Origin: Marsupella aquatica
Taxonomy: Eukaryota; Marchantiophyta
Length of the DNA: 64,000 nucleotides
Reading direction: 5' to 3'
Assembly: GCA_973895155.1 (NCBI GenBank)
Contig: OZ316898.1
Coordinates: 806,001 to 870,000, forward strand
In this document: piece by piece, positions 13,901 to 27,466 of the stretch
Position numbering within the stretch: position 1 is the stretch's first letter
Layout of the letters: the number at the start of each line of letters is the position of its first letter
Position numbers and translations under genes: made by a program
The notes under the pieces: model-generated
Told to the model about the DNA's origin: nothing
Databases searched by the model: none
What the model saw: only the letters and a program-made list of their open reading frames with translations

Positions 13901-14659
13901 GGTGACATTCCTAAAGGCCTACTGAAATTCAGATTGACATTCATTTATGTAGCACCAAATTTTCATTTCATGTCAAGTTTGAATCTCTCCATAGAGGCTA
14001 TAACGGCAGAATGCATTGGTGGCCCCCTTTATGGATTCTTTTGCACGGTACAGGGCTATCAAAATGCAGAAGAACTCATATTAACATGATAGCATCTGTG
14101 TTGTTTTTCCACTTCCTAACACCTAAGAAAAAGTAAGTACCAATCACATATTGAAATAATATATTAAGGGTGGACCAATCACGTGATGATGTACCCTGGT
14201 GATGACTTGCTACATTTTAACTTGTTACCCTTTCTTCCAAGTAGTATTCTCAGGGATTTACTTACAAGTATTACCAATTGTTTTTGTAAAACACGCCTTA
14301 GTTCTGGTTTCAGTTGGAAGTAACGACTGAGTGCATGTCCAACCTTCAACCCAGCCTTCAACTGGGAATTAAAACAATACCCAATTTTCATGCTAAGGCA
14401 CCAATCCTATGGAGGGATTGAGCCCAGACTCTTTCTTCAGGAGGGAAGGGCACAGGGGGTTCACTTCAGGCCAATATATCCAATCATTTCTCCTACGAGG
14501 ATGTAATTATTCCGAGGAGTTATTGACAGCCATACCTCCTGGCGTCAATCTTTGAATGGAGTTAACACAGTCAACCATTTTGTGTGGGCGTACCTACTCC
14601 CTATTCCCGTTGGTAGCCTTGGGATGAATTGCAGTCAGTGTAATCTATGCTAACAGAAC
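10981..14659. other. no gene recognised; one small ATG-started frame
   Basis: On the minus strand, 13342-13085 is an 85-codon frame with a true ATG. Its translation starts MAKDLGGDENASIV and I recognise no family. On the plus strand, 13832-14089 is an 85-codon ATG frame, also unassigned. Neither has supporting context, and both could be chance frames. Confidence 0.35.
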
Positions 14660-14778
14660 ACTACTGCCTGGGTACTCTCTGAGACCTTATGCTAACAGAC
14701 CATAGTTGTTCATGATGTCATGAGGAACACTAACACTACTGCCTGGGTACTCTCTGCCTGGGTACTCTCTGAGACCTT
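14660..14778. repeat. nested direct repeats
   Basis: A block of about 29 bp beginning ACTACTGCCTGGGTACTCTC occurs near 14661-14690 and again near 14733-14778. In the second occurrence GCCTGGGTACTCTCT is itself duplicated in tandem. The sequence is non-coding. Confidence 0.75.
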
Positions 14779-15395
14779 GGTACAGGTGAGTCTGCATGTG
14801 CCTGGTCCTCCACTCCAGACTGATTATGCACATTTAACCATTGTACATACAAGATTGTTGGCGTAGCCACTGGCTGATGTTCTGTTAGCCAACTCTGTCC
14901 ATCAAGACACCATTGCAACAGCGGCATCACAGGCAGGGGCAGCAATGACAAAGGCAGAAACAGCAAACAAAGAGAGATATGCAACATGGCTCATTAGATT
15001 GCTTCCTTTCCTGTGTTAGTGGACTCCATCATCCATTTGATGAGCAGCTTGGGAGTTTTACGAACGGGTTGGTATGTTCCACACAATCACCACCGTCCAT
15101 GTAATTGACAATGCACATCAGTCAACAGCAGATTTTGGTTAAATTACAATGTGCTCAAGCTTGAACAAGCCATCATAGGTATCAAGCAGTAGGGACTATT
15201 GCATCTCGGCAAAGACTAGAACTGCAAATGGACCATGCACTGACCTACTACCGTGTTACTACACTAGATGGGGACCATTATATCACTATTGAGAGTGATA
15301 GATCTTTATTTATCATAATTTATTCTTTCCAGGTTTTTGGGTTTTGCGTTTTGCCCTCGTTTGTTGAATTTTGTGTTTGTCATGTATGTAGCTCT

Positions 15396-15584
15396 TTTTG
15401 TTTGACTCGTTTAAGCAAATTGTTACTGTTTCTCTAATGCTTTTTAGGTTTGTTGTGGAAAGAGTTATAGAACACCCCTCTTTTGTATTTACTTCAATGC
15501 ACTTTGTTTGGTTCTTTTTAGTAAATTGGTACTTTTTCTCCGCTACCTCTGAAGTTGATTGTGAAAAGTGTTATAGAACACCCA
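15396..15584. repeat. two diverged tandem copies, period about 107 bp
   Basis: The copies start near 15396 and 15504. Both run from TTTGTTTG through a T-rich middle to GTTATAGAACACCC. They have many substitutions, so this is an old duplication. No coding role is evident. Confidence 0.65.
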
Positions 15585-18500
15585 GAAAGGTGCATCCGTC
15601 TAAAGCTTTTGCCATTGGAAAGTATTAATTTTGCTTTTCGTTTTTTGGAAATTGAAAGCTTACTCAATGAGATTGATGCTTGGATGGAACATAACATTTG
15701 AGGTAAGGACTACGATGGACCAAGCACTTTTGATAGACCTCCAAGAAGATGAGCATTAATAAAAAAGGTAAAAGTGCTATCTGACTATATCTAACATTTC
15801 AAAATAGTCATGCAAGTTTTGAAGTCCATGTACTCTGTCTTTTCAAAAGGTAGTACCTTACAAGACCTTTCTTTTGTGGTGTGTCGTGTCGGAAGCTGGG
15901 AGATGGGGAAAAAAAGCCAGATGGAGTGTTTTCAATTGTCACTTTGAACTCAAGAGCATACTCATTTGTTTGAATGGTCACATTTTTGGGTCTCAAAAGC
16001 TACTAGTCCATCTAACTAGCATGGTTAAATATCACAGTCCCTCCAAGCATCATTTCACTAAGAGGCAGAGACAAAACTTTGAAATAAATGCTAAACAAGG
16101 CTGGTCCACACAAAGATTGAGGATAACATGTAGTTTATTTCTTCTACCATCCTTGTTTTTTTGCATAGTCAGAAATATGGTCATATTAGTTTGCCATTGG
16201 ATACTAAGCAACTTGTGCTATCCCGGGTGTACAGAGAATTGCACATCAAAATGTGATAATAGATAATGTATTGTGTCAGTCCATACCATAATAAACCCCG
16301 TATATTTTGTTTAAATCAATGAGTGTAATTTTGAGTATTTAATAGGTATCTAGTTGAGATGTGCAATTAATTGGACCTGTATCCCACTACGGTAGGATTA
16401 CTTCACTTAATTCACAGTTACAGTCACATCCCATTGACCCATTTGGGCCATTTGGCTGCATGGAATGGTCTTGTCTAGTTTTCTGTGAGTCCCTAGTCTA
16501 AGGTCTACGGCTACAGCCTCATAATTATGGCCCTCAGCACAGACTTCTTATGGGCGAGCTTTATACAGTGCCTAATCTACTCAGCACCTTATGTAATGTA
16601 CAGGACAGCGCCAACTCGTCCGTACATACTTATTATATTCTTCTGATTCTCTCGAAACGCGCGCTCGCCGCTCAAGAATCTGTGGTGAGATTGGGAACAC
16701 ATCAACCAGAAACATTCTCTCGAGATCTGCACCGCAGGATCTTTGACACCATGGTGAAGTACAGTTTGCAGGAATTGCAGGAGCAGCACTGTATGTAACG
16801 GTTCTTCGTCACCGCGGTAATTTTCCCAGTCAACTTGCAGGTAACGGAGTGGCCGGAGTACAGCCAACTTATAATTATTTATTTTACGTTGTGGCCTCAG
16901 TACATTTGGCCATCGTGTGATTTCATGCAACCAAAGCCCTCCTCCCATCAAAAGGTTAGGGGTCTCAAAACTTCCAATTTAATGGACTTTAATTTAGTAG
17001 TAAAAATTTTAGGCACAAATTTTGGACTACCAAATTTGTAGTCCATAATTTTTGCCATAAAGATTGATTACACACCATTAGTCACAGTAGAGCCTAGTGA
17101 CCAACCTTATGGCCAAAAGCCATCCTCTGCAACTTTGAAGCTTTCATACACCCTAGTGCAACTAATTTTTAATCAAAGGATTTCTAATTGGAGAGAAATG
17201 TCACCCACAGGGTCCAAAATCGAATTGAATTTCTCTACGTGATGGCGTCTTGCTAACAATGTCCTAGACATTTGGAAAGCTTGAGTAAGCTCACCAATAG
17301 GGTCTGCCCCACCATATCACCCCCATTTAGAATTTACTGGACACAAAAGCTTGATTCCCAATTCATATGATGGGGTTCTATATTGTTCATTTGAGTCTTA
17401 AACAAATGGAATGTACTCTAGTAACAAACTTGAAACCCCTGATCTGAAACCTGGTAAAATGATTGGCCAACAGATGGAAAACAAGATTAGAAGACTCTTT
17501 ATTTTCTCATTTGCGTCACATACAGAGAGGATATAGGGAAATACACCATAACCCAGAAACGGATATATTCCCTCACTCAACTGTGCCATATGGAGCGCGA
17601 GTACCATACGAGATCATTTCAGAGTTTTCTCACAAACAACCTTTAGTCAAATACACACTGCATCCATCCATGCAAGTCAGCCAAATATGCCTTTTATTGC
17701 CTACCCACAGCCACTAACTGTGGCAGCAAAATGACGTGAGAGCTTTCAGGGCCACGCAATCGATTCTCACTCCCTCCATAGAGGACATGCCACAATTGCA
17801 TTCCAAGGAACATACCAAGAAGGGAAGGAACATACCAAGAAGAAACTCTTAGAGAGAGAGGGACCCTATAACCTAGAGCTGGTGTCTAACATAGCGCCAA
17901 CAAGTAGAGACAAGACCACGTGAGCTTCTGTCTTGTCCCGTTGCAGGATTTACTGTCGCTGGAAGGAAAAATGATTACACATTAAATTAAGGTATATTTG
18001 TTTCAGTGTTGAATATGAATGCTTTTGGATCTTAGTGAGAAACTGATGAGACAATAAACTGCCCAATATGTGTAAGTTACGTTATGTAAGGACAAATGTA
18101 CTTCAGTGGCGAATAAAGAAAGCTGAAAAAAGTGGAAGAGTAAGGTGAAAAGTAAGTTCCATCTTGTCCACTGATCATCAATTAGAACTTAGAAAGCTGT
18201 ACATCCTGAAATTACTGTCAAGGGTAATAATCTATGTGTTTGGTTCACAATCGTTTTGTTTCCTAAACCAGGGGAAAGCCCCACTCGAGAATTCCTGCAC
18301 GACAATCGGCAGTAATTTGATTCATAAGTTTGCTGTTATCCACACTCTCCGAGTCAGCAGCTAAAGTATTATTTGTATAAAAATAAGTAAGAACATTTCC
18401 TACCTTAAAGTCTCATATCGAACAATCTTTTTGTTGTTGTTGCAAGATTCTTTGGTGTCTTCATAATTATCTATTTAATCTGAAGTACTTAAGGGATAAT

Positions 18501-19589
18501 CAGGCTAGTCATTTTAATCATGACACTCTTCTGTCATAGGTTTGGAAGGATCCTCGGGTTTAGGGATCTGAATTCTTGCGCAAGGTTCCTTCCTTTGTTT
18601 TCCAACAAAAGAATGGAGGAGTTTAGGGCTAGCAAAACTACCTGCCTGCGTGCATCACACAATATATACCTTACTCCATGGAATGGGCTAATTTACTGAT
18701 TGAAGGGAACTTCTCACTGAAGCACACAAATGTCCTCTTGTCCATGCAGTATGGGTACTACAACATGAAATAAAGCACCGTTGAACCCAGCCAAAGGGAT
18801 GAAGCTTTGTGACAACCCAATAATCTACAAAACAAATTATGTAGAGAAGTGAGACCAGAAGTGAGATGATTGAATGGAAAGTCTAAACTAAGTACTTAAA
18901 TAATGAGCAGGCTTTTCTGTACCATGCTGATACCTTGTATATTTTCAAACACAACAAACAGACTATATGCACAGAAATAGGGATTGTCGCAGCTTTCCCA
19001 GTCCTCTTGAGATACTGTGTCTAGGGCATAATGGAGAAACTGCAATGGTGGAACTATGAAAATTGAATGGGAGGGATTTTGGCCAATAATTGCTTCTGTC
19101 CCTCTGGAAAATTCTCTCCGTCACAAGGAATACATTTTGCTGGTACCAAACCAGTGAAATTCACCCAGCTTGGATTAAGAGAGATTGTAAGCAATCAAGC
19201 TCAGGATTACTGTTTCTTACGTCAGGCTTGTAACATTTGCAATCTCTATCTTTCAATGAATGACATTTCAATAAAGTACCATAATGGACTAGAGAAATAA
19301 GCTAAAGACCAGAATATATAATAAAGGATGCTCACTGCTATTACCCAAAAAATAAGTGACCAAAAAGTGAGTAACCATAACTTCTAGCATTGAGGAGGCA
19401 GATTGACTCATCAAACTGTGGTTAACGTGCTATGAACTCAAAGATCAACAACAACTGCCAGTGCCTTAGAGCAAAGCATATAATCCCAAAGCTCTTCTGG
19501 TAGTTTCAGTCCTATTCAAATCCTGAGTGCAGTCAACCGTGCATAAGTGCAACATGTATAAGTACAGGCTAGCCACATAGTCCCCTCAG
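15585..19589. other. no gene recognised
   Basis: Two overlapping frames near 16.55-16.95 kb lie on opposite strands: plus 82 codons with a true ATG at 16550, and minus 120 codons. Neither resembles a known family. A short direct duplication (AAGGAACATACCAAGAAG) lies near 17.8 kb. I see nothing else supportable. Confidence 0.4.
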
Positions 19590-19625
19590 GACTTCCTTAA
19601 TGTTATAACATTTCCCCTTTTTATA
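19590..19625 (-). mobile_element. possible LTR boundary (polypurine tract plus TG start)
   Basis: Read on the minus strand, the purine run AAAAAGGGGAAA is followed immediately by TGTTATAACA. A polypurine tract next to a TG start is the usual arrangement at the 5' edge of a 3' LTR. I could not find the matching CA end, a primer-binding site, or any gag/pol coding, so this may be a solo or decayed LTR, or chance. Confidence 0.25.
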
Positions 19626-22600
19626 ATATTAACAAAGTAGTGCACCAAAAAATGCAGTTTGCACAAGTGAAGGTTAAAATTTCACTACTGAACATTCAAC
19701 AAATACCAGCACTAACAATAAATACTTAAGTGCATGCCTGTCTATAAGTGTGCACACATATTTATCAGTAACTACAACACAATGTAAAAAGTACTTATTG
19801 ATATTAAGGGCAAACAGACAATTATATGAGGTACTTTCATGGACGTATTTATCCAGATGGATTATGCACTAGGAGGGCTTGGGGTATGAGGAATTTGATA
19901 TATGTGACCAAGCAGCACATTATATGAGCAAGTGCATAAGCTGTTTCCTATGCACTTAATGGATAGTGCAACCATGTACATATAAAGAAGTGCACAAATG
20001 GTATTTTCTGCACTTATAAAATGTGTGAAATGAATTTTGTATGTGAACACCTGTATGTAATAAAGTAACCATGTGTTTGATATGTTGATTGAACTAGTAT
20101 TGCTTGGACTTTTTGTAACCAAAGAGGGCCGGAGTATCACACCATCTTTGCATAGAAGCAAACTGTGGGGGTAAACATTTGTCCATCAGCAAATATATAG
20201 TCTTAGTCTGACTTGCAAATTGGAGGTACTGAAAAGATATCCATTTTCTCCTCAAAATGTACATGTGCATGCAAGGACTCATTCTAAAAAACATAAAAGA
20301 GTGAACCACATGTTACATGGGATGGTTACCATTGTTTGGTTGAGATTGAAGGTTAGATCTTGCATGCCAAGTCTTTACAAATGTGTCCATACTTTTTGGA
20401 AGTCTCAATCTTCTTGGAAGTGTGCAAAACATTTTTGAAAGTGTGTCCATTCTTTTTGGAAGTGGAAATTAGTCCTTTCTCTATCCTTTTGCGGTTGTCC
20501 ATTTTGCGTCCTTTGACTGTACCTTTAAATCTTGCCATCCACCTGTACAGGAGTTTCTTGAAATGATCAGAAAAATTCAGCTTGCCATTCTATGCGCTCA
20601 CGGGTGCGCACATGAACCTAGTTCATAGATGTAGATTGGAGTACTGTAAGTTGGTTCCCAATTGCTGGGATATTGCCTAAGTTTCCAACACCCACCCTCT
20701 CCCCAGGTGAACCTCCCTAAAACCTCCCCCAAGAGTATGACTATTTTGGACTTTTCCTGTTTAGGTTCCAAGATTTTCATTGAATTCAGTCCATTGACAG
20801 ACTGACTTTTACTTTTAATTGCTTGTTTTGAGTCTTGTTGCTGATTCAGCCTCTGGTTCACACTTTTGCGTGTGAATTAATCATGGTTTGTCACGGTAGT
20901 CTTGTGCGGGAAGAAGATCAACTTTCTAAAGGGAATGGATCATTTAGGGCTCCAAGAGAAAAGAGCTAGTCAATAAGATGGAAATTATTTTAACCATATA
21001 GTAGGCGCTGGAAAATTTTCACCCAATACAGACGTAAATTGGATTTTTCAATGGTCAACGTATGAACTTGGGGGTGAACTTAGTGCATATTTTGGGGTAC
21101 TATATGCAATCATACTAGCTTAACATATAGAGCAAAGACAACATTCACAATGGCAAGCCCATTTATTTATCATCCGGACCGGACCAACGCACCAAGTAGT
21201 CAACACCAATAGATATGTGGTTCATCTCAATTGAGGCTATATCCACGGGAACACACAAGAGTTGTACTCCACTCTAGGCCCGTCAACCATCCTAGTCTCT
21301 GCAATACAAGTTCTCTCTATCTCTCAATTGGCTCCCCCATTGGCTCCATAACAATGAGCCTTAGTGGGGCCTTAGTTCCTCCTATCCAAGGAAACATTGC
21401 TTTTGGATATTAATAGTGAGCAACATGACTAACCTAATCAAGTCCATGACTAAGTTTAGCCCTAGTAACTATGGTTACAGTTGTAATCCTAGACCTAAGA
21501 GTGAATATCTAACATAATATAAATACTCTTATTTTTAATAGAATACTCTAAGAAAATTCTCCATTCTCAAAAATAATTAACTATTTTCATTTACAAAAGG
21601 TATATATTGGAGAATTCTTTAAATTTGGATTTAGAATTGTCTTCTTTTATCTCATAACTTCCATAAAAAATACCTAAATTTTTGAATTGTACATGGTATC
21701 TATAATGTTTTGGTAATCAATCCCCTGAGCATGTGGACATATATATTTTTAGCCTAGGGGGGGTGAGGGGACTATATGGACGACCATCATGTGATGACAC
21801 GTCCTGTGACACGTATGCATCTTGACAACCCCCATATTTCCAATGAAGACTTAATAAGTCTTCTGACCGCCAAAACCATTTAAATGACCCTATACATACT
21901 TTGTCACACAAGATATGTCACTTCCATGAAAGTTACCATGAGTCTTTCTCCTCACTGATCAAAGTTGCTTGTACAGATTTCTAGCAATGACAAATTGGTG
22001 TCAAACAAAAGTTTGTCATTTAAACAACTGGATACCAGAATCTCTAACTATGGCCCACTAGCTCTAAGATTAAATTGTAAGGTTTGGCTCTCCACCCTTT
22101 CTTTCATCGTGGTAACCAGGCTCCCAACCAGGATTTTGTATTTTTTGTGTAAATTAGAGGCTTGACCTCCCAATTCAATGGTCCTCACTTTGGTCAACAG
22201 GGGATTCTAATTTGTGCACGATTGTAGTTGCACAAGCATTCACTATGCTCTTTAGGGGTGCTAAGGCTGTTGTTTTTTTGGGTCTCTTGTCAAATTCCTC
22301 CTCGCGACCTCAATCATATCATGTAGTTTACTTTTTAGTTTGGGGTTGCATCTGGTTTTCAGTTTGTTGCTAAACAAGGCTTTAGTTGTTTTGTGTTTTA
22401 GGGTTTGGGTCTCTTTGGGTTTGAATGTCGCTCTTACTAGCTTAAATAGTCTTAATGGGTTACCCTTTATACTGGTTTCTCCCCTTTACTAGGACTTCTG
22501 CCTTAGGGATCCTATCTCCCAGCGGGGCTGTTTTCTTTTGGCAGTTTTTCTTATATATGTTTTTATTTAAACACTCATAAATGCTTAATCTTTCCTTTTC

Positions 22601-24179
22601 AATCACTCCTTACTGAATTCTATCTTTTCCCATGAGAGTAAGATAAATGATTTTGAACAATGTGCACAATCATCTGGTCTAGTGTTAACTTCCCATCATG
22701 GTTTCCTTTCCAAAATTTATGTTTTTAATAGAGTTGACTGTCATTATCTACAAGCAAGTGAAAATCTATACCTTATCTATACATTATACAAATCTGTACC
22801 TTTGTAGTTTTCATGTTATTATGTGTTTTTCTTTGCATATGTACTTATGATTTTGTGTATTATCTTCCACTCACTCTTAATCAAGAGATACTATTCTTGG
22901 CATGTACTTTAGATCTACTCTCTTCTCTTATCATAAATAAATTAGATGAATTATATATCATTACAAGACCAAGAAAAAAAAAAGGGCATCTTCCAGGATG
23001 AACATACCATATAGCAAAAATTTATGTAAATGTGAGCTACATATCAAATGTGCGATGCACTTATGTATGTTTGTGACATTCCCTACCAGTATATATAGAT
23101 ATGAGGCAATGAAACATCATCGAAGTCATGATTGAAGTGAACCCAATGGGCCACCATTGTAAGAGCCAATAGTGGCCACAAGACTTTGAAAGCTCTTATG
23201 AACCATGGATTGAATCCCACTCAGTCTACGTGGTCCCCATAAACAGAAAGCTAGTCCACAATATTAATTAATGAATGTTATATCTTCCCAGGTTCAGTCA
23301 CGTGAAGAACCTGAAGATCTTGCTATTGTTAATTAAGAATATAAACTCATTGACAATTCTAATTGAGATCTTCTGTAAATATGGTTTTGTCAATCTGCAC
23401 GCGAATCTAGAACAGATTCGTTTACAATCATCCGGAAATGGTCCCATGTGAGACGTGAGACAATGTCGTCGGCAATTATTAGATCGTTCGTTCTCCCGTT
23501 CGTTCTATAGCTACAGCTATAAATGCAGTGTTAGAAGCACTAATTTATGCAACCCATTGATACCAATGAATATACTTCACAATTATGGTCAAACATTGAA
23601 ATTCCCTCAAGGTAGGCACTTGGTGAACATCAACCATAGACCTTGTTCAATTCCAATGCAAATTCTTGAGCTAAATCTATTTCTACACTGAAGCTGACTA
23701 AGTTTAGCTCCTCCAACAAGGCAAGTGTGTCTGCTCTTAGATTCTCCTGTTTCACGTAATGATCTCTTTCACCGGTATTTCCGGATATCGGAACCTGTTG
23801 AACATGGGACCATGCCGGATCGAGCAGAATTCTCGATCAGGCACATGGTACTCTATGCAGATTCCTGGACTTGCGAAGAGATAAGGTCCGCACACGTTTA
23901 CTAGTTTTGTACGCTTTGGATAACGCACAAGCGCTTGCTGCACACGGTGGAAGCTTGAGCTTAGATCTCTCAACTGCTGAATTGTCCAGCAGCTGAATTT
24001 CCATGATATGCTCTACATCACCAACACTTGCAGGACAGGCGAGCCAAACTTCATTAAGTGCTGGCCGAAACTTCTCTAGAGCAGAACGATGCCAAAATCT
24101 CTGCAGAGAGGAGAATATGACATCTCGTTGAACAGCAACACAGACTATTATCCTAAAGCATGACACCACTGGTTCTTGC
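19626..24179. other. no gene recognised; short repeats
   Basis: A 22-bp motif (TGTGTCCATACTTTTTGGAA) is repeated 60 bp apart at 20382-20403 and 20442-20463, with a weaker copy between. Minus-strand sequence near 20.69 kb also starts TGTTGGAAAC, which resembles copia LTR ends, but has no partner. Scattered frames under 165 codons have no recognisable domain. Confidence 0.4.
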
Positions 24180-24292
24180 AAACGTCCTAACCTCCGAGAC
24201 TCCACCTTGCAAGAACTCTTGCAAGAATCAGTGGAGTCATGCGGGTTCGCACACTGCTTGTGGTCTTCTGGATTCTTGGAGGTTAGGACGTT
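24180..24292. repeat. nested inverted repeat (cruciform-like)
   Basis: Outer arms AACGTCCTAACCTCC (about 24181-24195) and GGAGGTTAGGACGTT (about 24277-24291) are perfect complements of 15 bp. Inside them GACTCCACC (about 24198-24206) pairs with GTGGAGTC (about 24233-24240), and TTGCAAGAACTCTTGCAA (24207-24224) is itself an interrupted palindrome. The frame running through here on the plus strand starts with TTG, so I do not call it a gene. Confidence 0.7.
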
Positions 24293-25572
24293 CTTAATAG
24301 TCTCACTAGAGTCTCTTGTCAACCACAGTCAATACCCTGAACTAAACTTTTACTGGATGACTTTCTATGCAGAAGTAATTAAACGTGGGATCAAGTTTAC
24401 TCAACAAGGACCACCACAATTAATACAAGAAAAACTGGAGAAAAAAGTTGAACCTTACGTAGAAAAGCTAGGCAGAGTTCGAACATCTCCTGTAGTACTG
24501 GACAGATCCATAGTTTACATACATTTAGGCCCCCAAAGTAAGGCAAGATTATTCATTTGTTTCTCTGTAATATTCTTGTCTATTCTAGAAAAGCAGTCAT
24601 TCCTTTCTACAAGGCCAATTTAGGGAAGAATCCCACTTGTCACCATTACGTGGACAAACACAATTCGGTCACAACTCTTTAGAAGTCATTTGCCTTTTCA
24701 GTCACCAGACAGTGTCCTCAATTACTTTCCTCTCCGGGTTGCTTTGGAAATACCACTTTAATTGAAAAGACAAACACCCCGGAAAAATATGCTAATAATT
24801 ATTGCTGATCCATAGAACCCCGAAAAGTGGACGCCATCATTGCGAGGACTTCAAAATGGATTTTGGCTACTCTTTTGTGTCAGTGGTGACGACCTAGATT
24901 TGCATGTTCGTATAAAGTTTAGAGTTGCCAAGGAGCGTGCGAAATCTGACAGGAGAAAACTATTCTAAATTATGTGTAGACGATGAGAACCTGAAATCAA
25001 GATTAATGTATGACCACTTCTTTTAACCGCTATCGCAATGAAGAGAACACGAAATCCCGGTACTAATCCAACAAATTCGAGCTACAGGAAAACCTACATA
25101 GATCATTGTGGTAAGACCTTGCTCCCGTGGGCCGTGTTCTGATCGTAGGCTTAAATAGGAACTTAAGGAAATACATTCACATAGAACAAGACTAGACATG
25201 GCTTGATAACTCTAATTTCAGGTTCTTGGGTTCTCAGCATTGAGAATTAAATTTTAATCTTGATCTCATTTGTTTCATTCGACAGTTTACAATATTTGGT
25301 AGATAAAAAACTGTTTGTTCTGAATTCTCTTCAGCACGTGTCATGTTGACCGTACAACGCCAGATTTTAAAGTGATACCCTGCTTGTGATGCCAAATCAT
25401 TGGGGATTAGAACTGAGCTGTAAGTGTTTTTGATGTCCTTGTCATGTGAAGCACTTTCATTTCTTCACGTCAATGAAAATAGGGAGGACGTTCATGGCCA
25501 GCTAATTCCGAGTAGCTCCAAATTTGAGAGGATACGTTTGCTACGATGAGAATGTATGAAAACTCACAAACT

Positions 25573-25629
25573 GTTTATAAGATTATTCTAATGAACCAAC
25601 AGTGCACACATTAGAATAATCTTTTAAAC
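25573..25629. repeat. hairpin: 21-bp stem, 15-nt loop
   Basis: The left arm 25573-25593 (GTTTATAAGATTATTCTAATG) is complementary to 25609-25629 with a single mismatch. The loop is 15 nt. Stem length fits a small-RNA-type foldback or the ends of a tiny MITE. No run of T follows that would suggest a terminator, and the genome is not bacterial. Confidence 0.75.
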
Positions 25630-27402
25630 AACGATGAGCGCAGTCTCCTACGAGTAAGTTCTTCATGGCTCCGGCCAGTACACAAATTAAAGCTCTTTAA
25701 ACCTTCAAATTGAATAGACTTTGTGATTGTAGTAGGTTTGTTTCAATCTCTTTCCAGTACAGCCGTTGTGGTAGTTTGATAAAGTAACACTGATGGAGCT
25801 TCATTCTGATCACGTAGTTTGCAATATGTGTAGGGGGATAGTTTGCAGCATGATGCTGGTGATGAGCTGGACGTGAAATACTTTCGTAGCTCCATTTGGT
25901 GTCACTACATACCCGTTCAGTACCGGTCACATAATGGCACTCTCCAGCGCCCAGCGACTTCAAAAAGTTTGACGATCAATATATATCTGCAAGCTTTTTG
26001 CCTCGGCTGTTGAAAAGAAATTATCACCTGATCTTGTCGCACTCGCTCATAAACTTCACACATGCTGCACTAGATTGCTGCAGATTTTTTTATTGTAGGT
26101 TGGTCGTGCATAGAATTGTTCCACGGCCAGATGAAGTATATCACAAGGAGGTGTTTCCTTGGTGCATTCTGGATTCCCTGCTACTAGCTAGGATTGAAGG
26201 CCAACGTTCTGGATCAGTTTGTAAGTCACATAAGTCCTGAACGTTCCGATGAAAGTAGTGCAGTTCTGAATTAGAATTTCGTTCTTAAACCCACGTTGAG
26301 CCCGGACTTTGAGTGACTTGTTTATTGTTGTTGGTGACACCTAACCTTCTAGTGTACCACGGGCCCAACCAATACCAATTGGGAAGAGGGCCGACAACAG
26401 GAGTCTGTAAGCACGGACATTAATTCTGCAGAGGGTTATGCTGATCAAATCCGGTGCGACTGTAGACACAGACATAAGACTGACATCAGATATTCTCGGC
26501 CACGTACGCAATGAAATTTCCACCCTTTAAGATATCACATCGAGGTTGAACGAGGTTCTCGTACGAGCTACTGCAACCAAGGGACGAGAAACTCTGAAAA
26601 TTCCTTAACTGGGTCTGCTAATCCTCTCCGACATCCTTGTCGATCGCTTCCAGGGAGGTAATTTTCTATATACCAAACATCAGAATCAAATAAATGACTA
26701 GCTAGTCATGAACTTCTCTGGCGATCATGATATTGTCGTTTCCTTAGAGAACCTGAGGCTAAAAATTAATTATGAGCGTCGAGCCTACTTTTCTATGTAA
26801 ATTGTTAAGGACGAGGATACGTAGCGATATATTCAGGTCAGTGAATGCGAACTGTCTCCTCAATCGCTTGTCACAGCTCTCTGGACAGGCTTCAATTTAA
26901 CCAACAGGCAAAGGAGACCTCCAGTACTCTATCTGGCCAGCTTGCAGATTGGACTCACGCTTGGATTTCCCGACCTTCCGGCCAATTCCACAACCTTCAA
27001 ACTTACATCGGACCTCTGTGAAGCACTGTATCCTGCTTCAGGAGGGTTTTTCAATTTTGTTCGCTAATGTGTAATCCGCATTTCTTCCTAGCAGAACGGG
27101 GTCGGATGAAAGTATCAATTTCTTCTTTGTTTCTCGTAGTACTGGTTTCGTGCCGGGAACGAGTTTTCAGAACCTCTTTCCCCAATTTGAAAGGGCAGGC
27201 TATCTTTCCACTTTACTGTGTTGCTCCAGCGCGCTAATGTCGATCATTGTTATCTCGTCTAGCTTGAAATAAGGGTCTCACTTTGCAGTGATGTCGTGGA
27301 GTAGATTGTTTGTGGGTTTCGATGGTAGGATGTAAGTCTCTTTTCTGCGCGAAGTCTGTTGTAGCACTATTACGTACTGTGGCAATGTTCTTCGCTACGA
27401 CC

Positions 27403-27466
27403 CGAAAATGATTGCTGGAAGAGTTCTAACCTAATATTTCAGTAGATTTCCAGCAATTCATTTTCG
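27403..27466. repeat. hairpin: 18-bp stem with one bulge, 27-nt loop
   Basis: The left arm 27403-27420 (CGAAAATGATTGCTGGAA) pairs with 27448-27466 (TTCCAGCAATTCATTTTCG), with one bulged base. The loop is 27 nt. Arm length and loop size are compatible with a small-RNA precursor, but I do not recognise a known miRNA. Confidence 0.7.

Noticed and set aside
23837-24322. 161-codon minus-strand frame overlapping the nested inverted repeat
   Set aside because: It has no recognisable motif, and frames overlap it on the other strand. It is as likely to be a chance frame.
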